A DNA stretch of 8,806 nt from JAMLIN01 sp964509685 (GTDB lineage Bacteria; Pseudomonadota; Gammaproteobacteria; Burkholderiales; Burkholderiaceae_E), in NCBI GenBank assembly GCA_964509685.1, contig CAZDYQ010000117.1:1-8806 (forward strand). The letters run 5' to 3'. The notes below the pieces were generated by a model. The model had not been told where the DNA came from, did no database searches, and worked only from the letters and a program-made list of their open reading frames with translations. How positions within the stretch are numbered: the first letter of the stretch is position 1; each line of letters starts with the position of its first letter. The translations under genes were made by a program, and so were the position numbers. Below, piece by piece: positions 1 to 5,126 of the stretch.

Positions 1-270
1 GCCTACAAGTTCCGTCCGCGCCTGGTGTTGCTCGACATCATGCTGCCCAAGATGGGCGGCTTCGATGTCCTCAAGACCCTGCGATCCGACGAGCTGCTCC
101 GCTCCACATCGGTTCTCATCCTGACGGCGCGCGGCCAGCAGTACGACCGCAAGGCGGCGATGGATCTCAGGGCCGACGGCTTCATCACCAAGCCCTTCGC
201 CAACGACGAGGTCGTGACCGCGGTGCGCAACATGCTCGACGGCGGCCCACGGCTCGCGATGCATGCGTAG
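1..270 (+). CDS. Response regulator receiver (REC) domain, C-terminal part, 5' end outside window
   Basis: This is the last 89 residues of a receiver-domain protein, open at the left window edge. Visible REC landmarks are the probable phosphoacceptor Asp12 in LLDIMLPKMGG (codon 34-36), the conserved Thr42 in LILTARG, and Lys64 in the FITKPF motif before the last helix. Translation stops at TAG 268-270 only about 20 residues after that Lys, so no output domain follows. It is either a single-domain CheY/Spo0F-type protein or the receiver end of a longer protein such as a hybrid kinase. The first in-frame ATG (40) lies after the catalytic Asp, so the true start is upstream. The end overlaps the next gene by 8 nt. 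Being co-transcribed with a histidine kinase that has no receiver of its own, it is the obvious candidate phosphorylation partner. Family assignment is firm; partnership is inferred. Confidence 0.88.
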   Translation, partial: AYKFRPRLVLLDIMLPKMGGFDVLKTLRSDELLRSTSVLILTARGQQYDRKAAMDLRADGFITKPFANDEVVTAVRNMLDGGPRLAMHA

Positions 271-601
271 CCGGCCACCGGGCGGAGAGCAGAATCGCGA
301 TCGCGAGGAACTGGCGTTCCTGCTTCCGTTCTTCGGCACGCTCCTGGTGCTGCCCCCGCTGGTCAACCTGTTCGTCGGGAGGCAGTTGCTCGTGCTGGGG
401 GTGCCGCTCGACACCCTCTACCTCTTCAGCGTCTGGCTGGCCCTGGTCATCGGTGCCATGCTCCTGTCGCGTCGGGCGCTTTTCCGTGATCACTTCAGCG
501 ACGCCGACGCACTTGCGGGCGACGAACCGGACCGTGTGACGGGCGAGGGGCCGGACAAGCCGACGGCCGCCGGCCTGGAGAGGCCGGTCCGAACCGACTG
601 A
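263..601 (+). CDS. Small two-helix membrane protein, putative accessory to the symporter kinase
   Basis: A 112-residue protein with a short charged N-terminus and two hydrophobic helices, at about residues 18-39 and 45-69. Between them lies a Pro/Gly-containing turn (PPLV ... GVPL), and the second helix contains the YLFSVW motif. The tail after residue 70 is hydrophilic, acidic and proline-rich, and likely cytoplasmic. The pattern resembles the small two-TM proteins encoded next to sodium/solute symporters (DUF485, DUF3311, DUF4212 and YhdT-like types), but I cannot say which family it belongs to. The ATG at 263 lies inside the 3' end of the receiver gene (8-nt overlap). Its TGA shares one base with the ATG of the kinase gene (TGATG, 599-603). 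No clear Shine-Dalgarno is visible, so translation is probably coupled. Inferred role: a partner subunit stabilising or gating the symporter domain of the following kinase. Confidence 0.72.
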   Translation: MRSRPPGGEQNRDREELAFLLPFFGTLLVLPPLVNLFVGRQLLVLGVPLDTLYLFSVWLALVIGAMLLSRRALFRDHFSDADALAGDEPDRVTGEGPDKPTAAGLERPVRTD

Positions 602-3348
602 TGCTTTCCCCGGATTTCGTCATCCTCACGGCAATCGGCTATGCCGGGTTGCTGTTCCTGATCGCGTATGTATCGGAGGTGCGAACCAGGAGCGGCCATG
701 CAAGGTTCCTCGGCTCGCCCTTTGTCTATACGCTGTCGATCTCCGTCTATTGCACCAGCTGGACCTTCTACGGAGCGGTCGGCACGGCGGCGCGCCAGGG
801 ACTCGAGTTCATCGCGATCTACATGGGCCCGTCGCTGGTTTTCGTCGGCTGGTGGTTCCTCCTGCGCAAGCTGATCCGCATCAGCCATGCGCAACGCATC
901 ACCTCGATCGCCGATTTCCTGTCCTCACGCTTCGGAAAGTCGAACCAGCTTGCGGTCCTCGCGACCCTGATCGTGGTGGTCGTGGTAACGCCCTACATCG
1001 CGCTGCAGCTCAAGGCGATCACCACGTCGATCCAGACGGTGTCCGTCGCCAAGGCCACCGGCGACGACCATCTGGCGACGCTCGACGAGGTCACCCTGGC
1101 GCTCGGCATCGCCGTCGTCATGGCCGTCTTCACGATCCTGTTCGGGACGCGGAACGTCGACGCCCGCGAGCAGCATCCCGGCGTAGTCGCCGCCATTGCC
1201 TTCGAGGCGGCCGTCAAGCTGGTCGCATTGCTTGCCGTCGGCAGTTTCGTGGTGTTCGGAATCGGCGACGGCTTCGGCGACATCTATGCCCGGGCGGTGG
1301 AGGCGGGCTACCACATCCACGAGAACCAGCCTTTCGGCAGCCGATGGGTCGCGATCCTGTTCCTGTCGGCCTGCGCCGTGGTCTGCCTGCCGCGCCAGTT
1401 CCAGATCACCGTGGTCGAGAACTCGAACGAGAATCACCTGAGCACGGCCGGCTGGGCATTTCCCGCCTACCTCCTGCTGATGTGCGTCTTCACGATGCCG
1501 ATCGCGCTCTACGGCCTCGCCGTCATGCCCGCCGGCTCGAACCCGGACATGTTCGTGCTGACCTTGCCGATGGTCGCGGGGCAGGACGCGCTCGCGCTGC
1601 TCGTCTTCATCGGCGGATTCTCGAGCGCCACGTCGATGATCATCGTCGCCTCGATCGCGCTGTCGATCATGGTGTCGAACCATATCGTGCTGCCCTTTAC
1701 GCTGCGAATAGCCGGGAGAGGAAAGGAGGCCGGGGAGCAGGACATCGCACGCCTGATCCTGCGCAGCCGTCGCATCTCCATTGCCGGGATGCTGGGGCTC
1801 GGCTTCCTGTACTTCCGCCTGACCGAGGATTCGGCGGCGCTCGCGCCGATCGGCCTCATCTCGTTCGCCGGGGTCGCGCAGTTCCTGCCCGCGATGCTCG
1901 CCGCCCTGTTCTGGCGCACGGCGAACGTGAAGGGCGCGCTCGCCGGTATCTCGATCGGGTTCGTCGTCTGGGCATGGGCAATGTTCCTGCCCTCGCTCGC
2001 GTCGTTCAGCCCTGTCGTCGATTCGGTTCTCGCCCACGGCCCATGGGGAATTTCGGCGCTGAGACCGCAGGCCCTGTTCGGCATGGAGGGTGTCGATCCC
2101 CTGGTGCACGCCGTGTTCTGGAGCCTGCTCCTCAACACGTCCGCACTGCTGTGCGTATCGGTACTGACGAGCCAGAGCGCGCTCGAGCGGGTCCAGGCCG
2201 CACTGTTCGTCGATGTGTTCCGTCGCGACGCATCGCTGCAGCCGAGAACGATCCGCGGATCCACCACGACCAGCGAACTGTTCTTCGTGGCCGAGCGGGT
2301 GCTTGGCTGGTCTCGTGCGCGCGCGCTGTTCGATTCCGCCGGCATGTCCCATGGCAGCGCCGCGTGGCAGCACGACGTGTCGCCCGATTTCATCGCCCGG
2401 CTCGAGCGCGAGCTGGCGGGGTCGATCGGTTCGGCGTCGGCACACATCCTGCTCACGAAGGTGGTCGTCGGCGACACCGTGTCGCTCGAGGAAGTGATGC
2501 GCATCGCCGACGAGACGCAGCAGATGATCGAGTATTCGCACGCACTGGAAGTGAAGTCACAGGAGCTGCATTCGACGGCGCAGCAGCTGAAGGCGGCCAA
2601 CGCCCTGTTGCACGACCTGCATCGCCAGAAGGACGACTTCCTGTCGCAGGTCAGTCACGAAGTGCGCACGCCGATGACATCGATCCGATCCTTCGCCGAG
2701 ATCCTGCTCACAGTGGACGATCTCACCGACGCGCAGCGCGAGCGCTTCATCACGACGATCCACAAGGAGAGCGTACGCCTGACGCGGTTGCTCGACGACA
2801 TCCTCGACCTGAGTGCGTTGGAGCATGGCGAGCGTGGGTGGGAGAACATTCCGGTCGATGCGGAGGGCGCGCTCGAGCAGGCGCTGATGGTATGCGAGGC
2901 GCTGGCGCGAAAGCGCGGGGTTGCGCTGGAGAACGGCCCGCGAGCGGCCAACGCGACGGTCATGGCCGATGCGGGCCGCCTCAGCCAGGTGTTCATCAAC
3001 ATCGTCTCCAATGCCATCGCGTACAACGACACCGCCGACCCGCGAGTGAACGTGTCCTCGCGCATCGCTGACGGTTTGTACGTGGTCGAGATCTCCGACA
3101 ACGGCCCGGGCATTCCGGAGCACTATCGCGGTTCGATCTTCGACAAGTTCATCCGTGCCGAGCCGGGCTCCACGCCGGGGGCGCGCGGACTCGGTCTCGG
3201 ACTCAATATCGCGCAGAGCATCGTCCGCAAGCTCGATGGCAGGCTCGAGCTGACCCGCGGAATCCTGCCCGGCGCCTGCTTCCGGGTCGCATTGCCCCTG
3301 GCCCGGGCGACGGAGCCCGCCAGCGCGAATCAGGCCGGCAGGTCATGA
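601..3348 (+). CDS. Sodium/solute symporter-histidine kinase fusion (CbrA-like sensor kinase)
   Basis: A 915-residue inner-membrane sensor kinase. Residues about 5-525 form an SSS/SLC5 transporter domain with many hydrophobic helices. It includes the serine/threonine-rich helix FIGGFSSATS (337-346), where family members place sodium-site residues. Residues about 530-640 resemble the STAC linker of CbrA-type proteins, followed by a probable coiled coil (about 640-680). The kinase core is complete: H-box with His686 (VSHEVRTPM), N-box with Asn800 and Asn804, G1 box DNGPGIP (833-839), F-box IFDKF, and a glycine-rich G2 box at 863-867. Unlike CbrA of Pseudomonas, no PAS domain fits between linker and H-box, and there is no C-terminal receiver. 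The expected reaction is ATP-dependent autophosphorylation of His686 and transfer to a separate regulator, probably the receiver protein encoded at the left edge. The start codon overlaps the preceding stop by one base. The last 19 nt overlap the convergent regulator gene. The solute is unknown. Confidence 0.95.
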   Translation: MLSPDFVILTAIGYAGLLFLIAYVSEVRTRSGHARFLGSPFVYTLSISVYCTSWTFYGAVGTAARQGLEFIAIYMGPSLVFVGWWFLLRKLIRISHAQRITSIADFLSSRFGKSNQLAVLATLIVVVVVTPYIALQLKAITTSIQTVSVAKATGDDHLATLDEVTLALGIAVVMAVFTILFGTRNVDAREQHPGVVAAIAFEAAVKLVALLAVGSFVVFGIGDGFGDIYARAVEAGYHIHENQPFGSRWVAILFLSACAVVCLPRQFQITVVENSNENHLSTAGWAFPAYLLLMCVFTMPIALYGLAVMPAGSNPDMFVLTLPMVAGQDALALLVFIGGFSSATSMIIVASIALSIMVSNHIVLPFTLRIAGRGKEAGEQDIARLILRSRRISIAGMLGLGFLYFRLTEDSAALAPIGLISFAGVAQFLPAMLAALFWRTANVKGALAGISIGFVVWAWAMFLPSLASFSPVVDSVLAHGPWGISALRPQALFGMEGVDPLVHAVFWSLLLNTSALLCVSVLTSQSALERVQAALFVDVFRRDASLQPRTIRGSTTTSELFFVAERVLGWSRARALFDSAGMSHGSAAWQHDVSPDFIARLERELAGSIGSASAHILLTKVVVGDTVSLEEVMRIADETQQMIEYSHALEVKSQELHSTAQQLKAANALLHDLHRQKDDFLSQVSHEVRTPMTSIRSFAEILLTVDDLTDAQRERFITTIHKESVRLTRLLDDILDLSALEHGERGWENIPVDAEGALEQALMVCEALARKRGVALENGPRAANATVMADAGRLSQVFINIVSNAIAYNDTADPRVNVSSRIADGLYVVEISDNGPGIPEHYRGSIFDKFIRAEPGSTPGARGLGLGLNIAQSIVRKLDGRLELTRGILPGACFRVALPLARATEPASANQAGRS

Positions 3349-4859
3349 CGATGCGCGCAATCCAGACGCGGGCAGAGCAGGCAGGAGGGCCCCGTTTCGA
3401 CGACGGCATGCTGCGGATCCAGGCCGTCGCCATAGACGGTGCGGTCGCTGTGCAGCATGTCGCACGACAACATGATGGCGAAGGTCGGCGGCTGCTGGTG
3501 AAATCCGCCGACGGGTTTGGTCACCTGCCGCGCCAGCTGCAGGAAGCGCGCGCCGCTGGGCAAGAGGGACACCTGTCGCACGATGCCGGCCGATGAGAAC
3601 GCCCGGTAGGCGGGCCACAGCAGGCAACCATGGCCCGAGGCCGGGAGGACCAGCCCCGGCAGGGTGAAGCGCTTGCTCAGCCGGCCGGCGCGGTCCACGC
3701 GCAGGAAGCCGAAGGGCACCCCTTCGCTGCCCGGACGACGCAGGGTGACGAGACGATGGGCGGCCTGCTCGAAGCTGACACCGAAGATGTTGGCGAGGAC
3801 TTCGATGTCGTAGCGGCGTTCCTCCGCGAAGGCGAGGAATGGTTCGTAGGGCATCATCATCGCGGCGGCGGTGTAGGACGACAGCGCGCGGTGCGCCAGC
3901 CGCTTCGCCTCGTCTGAAGTGAGCTCGAATGCGTTCACCGTCTGCGCCAGCACGTCGCCGGCGGCCAGCGCCGCATAGCATCGCAGCATGCGAAACACCC
4001 GGGTCGCGGGCGGCGCCGCCTCCGGCAGCGTGAGCAGGCGGGCATCGGCGGCCTCCCCGGCTGACGGCTCGCGAGCCACCATCCGGCAATCGATGCCGAA
4101 TCGGTCCCGCAGCAGCGCGACGAGCACGGCTTCCGGCAGGGGCCGGGTCGCCGACAACTCGGCGGAGAGGGTGTCCGCCACTTCCTCCAGCGCCGGGAAA
4201 TGATTGCCCTGCGCGATGATCGCCTCGTCGACCTCCCGCAGTGGTGATACCGGCCTCTGGTCGGCGACGGTCTGGTCGAAGTAGTCGACCAGGTTGCGGG
4301 TGGTCGGCACGAGCCCCTTCGCCTCGGCGTTGATCCTCTGGACGAAGCGCTCCCGTTCGGGCTCGGTCAGGTCGGCAATCGAGGCGAGGATCTCGGCGCT
4401 GGATTTGATGCCGCTGATGCGGTTGAGGATCTCGTGCAGCAGCTGTGACAGGTACGGATCGGAATCGAGCCGGTGGCGCAGTGCCTCGATGCCCGCATTG
4501 TTGTCGCAGTAGGCGCGATGCAGCCGCACCAGCGCCATGGCGGCCGCCGGATGTTGCGCGACCAGTTCCCGGATCTCGTCGGCCTCCAGCTCGATCCCCT
4601 GCATGACGGGGTCGGTCATCAGTTCACCGATCGCGGCGGCGATGCGCAGGTCGCTGTCGCCGGCCAGGTGGGCCAGTTCGATGCCGAGGCGCTCGCCGAT
4701 TCGAACGAGCAGGCCGCCGCCGATCGCGCGCTTGTCCCTCTCGATCAGGTTGAGGTAGCTCGCGGAGATGCCGAGCGCCTTGGCGAGTCCCGCCTGGGTG
4801 ATGCCGAGGGCCAGCCTCCGCCGGCGTATGCGCGAGCCGATGGGGATCCTGTCGTGCAT
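3330..4859 (-). CDS. XRE-family ScfR/RamB/PrpR-type acyl regulator with inserted HisKA (DHp)-like segment
   Basis: A 509-residue cytoplasmic transcription factor. Residues 8-62 are a XRE/Cro-type helix-turn-helix (ITQAGLAKALGISASYLNLI). Residues about 138-198 resemble a histidine-kinase DHp domain with His142-Glu143 and E-x-x-N. Residues about 225-400 match the IrrE-like plus DUF2083 region of short-chain fatty acyl-CoA regulators (MMMPYEPFLAFAEERRYDIE, SFEQAAHRLVTLRRPG, GVPFGFLRVDRAGRLSKRF). No HExxH protease motif is present. The C-terminus keeps the family's Cys pattern: Cys412, Cys466, then Cys493-x2-Cys496-x4-Cys501. Relatives (RamB, PrpR, PccR) control acetate or propionate metabolism and sense acyl-CoA-type ligands. 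The gene is divergent from the ABC importer, which it probably regulates along with itself. The ATG at 4857-4859 is the only start that keeps the HTH intact. No Shine-Dalgarno precedes it, so the mRNA may be nearly leaderless. The 3' end overlaps the kinase gene by 19 nt. Confidence 0.94.
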   Translation of the reverse strand: MHDRIPIGSRIRRRRLALGITQAGLAKALGISASYLNLIERDKRAIGGGLLVRIGERLGIELAHLAGDSDLRIAAAIGELMTDPVMQGIELEADEIRELVAQHPAAAMALVRLHRAYCDNNAGIEALRHRLDSDPYLSQLLHEILNRISGIKSSAEILASIADLTEPERERFVQRINAEAKGLVPTTRNLVDYFDQTVADQRPVSPLREVDEAIIAQGNHFPALEEVADTLSAELSATRPLPEAVLVALLRDRFGIDCRMVAREPSAGEAADARLLTLPEAAPPATRVFRMLRCYAALAAGDVLAQTVNAFELTSDEAKRLAHRALSSYTAAAMMMPYEPFLAFAEERRYDIEVLANIFGVSFEQAAHRLVTLRRPGSEGVPFGFLRVDRAGRLSKRFTLPGLVLPASGHGCLLWPAYRAFSSAGIVRQVSLLPSGARFLQLARQVTKPVGGFHQQPPTFAIMLSCDMLHSDRTVYGDGLDPQHAVVETGPSCLLCPRLDCAHRHDLPA

Positions 4860-4891
4860 TTGTAAAGGTTTTACATAATCGGATTTACAAA
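4859..4891. promoter_or_regulatory. Cluster of three TTTGTAAA-like octamers, probable operator of the ScfR-type regulator
   Basis: An AT-rich 33-nt block touching the regulator's start codon. Read on the minus strand it contains TTTGTAAA, six bases, TATGTAAA, three bases, then TTTACAAA, which is the reverse complement of the first. On the plus strand the octamers lie at 4884-4891, 4870-4877 and 4859-4866. The core differs by one base from TTTGCAAA, which I recall as the binding core of RamB, PrpR and PccR. The location, between regulator and divergent importer, fits autoregulation with control of the importer. The sequence is directly visible; the operator role is inferred. Confidence 0.55.
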
Positions 4892-4900
4892 CTAGCGATT

Positions 4901-4928
4901 ATTGACAGGATTTAAATGGACCGTCAAT
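4901..4928 (+). promoter_or_regulatory. Candidate -35 box TTGACA inside an ATTGAC/GTCAAT inverted repeat, upstream of the importer operon
   Basis: TTGACA at 4902-4907 is a perfect sigma-70 -35 hexamer directed at the importer. No good -10 hexamer lies 16-18 nt downstream: the best is TCAATT at 4924-4929, three of six matches. The same stretch has six-base inverted arms ATTGAC (4901-4906) and GTCAAT (4923-4928), 16 nt apart, around the perfect palindrome ATTTAAAT (4910-4917). A weak core promoter embedded in an operator would fit an activator-dependent or repressed promoter, but this is a tentative call. Confidence 0.33.
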
Positions 4929-5012
4929 TTCCGCGACCCTGCGTGCTAAGTTTTCACCGGCCTGAAGGGCGCATGACACAAGCCGCTCCGGGGCGGTGAG
5001 ACGTTAATTAAT

Positions 5013-5020
5013 GGAGGAGG
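5013..5020 (+). promoter_or_regulatory. Strong ribosome binding site of the substrate-binding protein gene
   Basis: GGAGGAGG lies 4 nt before the ATG at 5025; taking its first GGAGG as the pairing core, the spacing is 7 nt. It directly follows the AT-rich palindrome TTAATTAA (5004-5011), which should keep the site unpaired. It is the strongest Shine-Dalgarno in the window, as expected for a protein needed in molar excess over its permease. Confidence 0.75.
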
Positions 5021-5024
5021 CGAC

Positions 5025-5126
5025 ATGACGAAGTTCCGAGTGGATCGACGCACCGTCCTGAAGGGCACCGGCGCCGGCATCGTGGCGCTGGGCGCGCCGC
5101 ATTTCTTCATCCGGAATGCCTGGGCG
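5025..5126 (+). other. Twin-arginine (Tat) signal peptide region
   Basis: Residues 1-34 of the binding protein: Arg8-Arg9 followed by T-V-L-K, a Gly/Ala-rich hydrophobic stretch (residues 14-30) and an A-x-A type cleavage site at 32-34. Export of folded protein through TatABC is expected. No lipobox Cys sits at the cleavage site, so the product should be soluble in the periplasm. The motif is visible; the cleavage site is a prediction by eye. Confidence 0.8.

Noticed and set aside
925..2541. A 538-codon open frame on the minus strand inside the kinase gene
   Set aside because: Its product is rich in Arg, His, Asp, Glu and Gln with no recognisable domain, and it lies wholly antisense to a well-conserved transporter/kinase. 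Such frames are common in GC-rich genes.
750..3071. A 773-codon open frame on the plus strand in another frame of the kinase gene
   Set aside because: It is an Arg/Pro/His-rich shadow without domains; the frame from 601 encodes all kinase boxes.
4142..4266. A second HisKA-like or ATPase domain after the DHp-like segment of the regulator
   Set aside because: No N-box or glycine-rich G1/G2 boxes are present; the following sequence fits the IrrE-like region.
4921..5024. Sigma-54 promoter upstream of the importer
   Set aside because: No GG/GC pair with the needed spacing and TGGCAC-like context is visible in the leader.
5011..5028. A five-codon mini-frame (ATG at 5011, TGA at 5026-5028) overlapping the binding-protein start as ATGA
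   Set aside because: Its sequence is the Shine-Dalgarno itself and it has no ribosome site of its own; probably coincidence.
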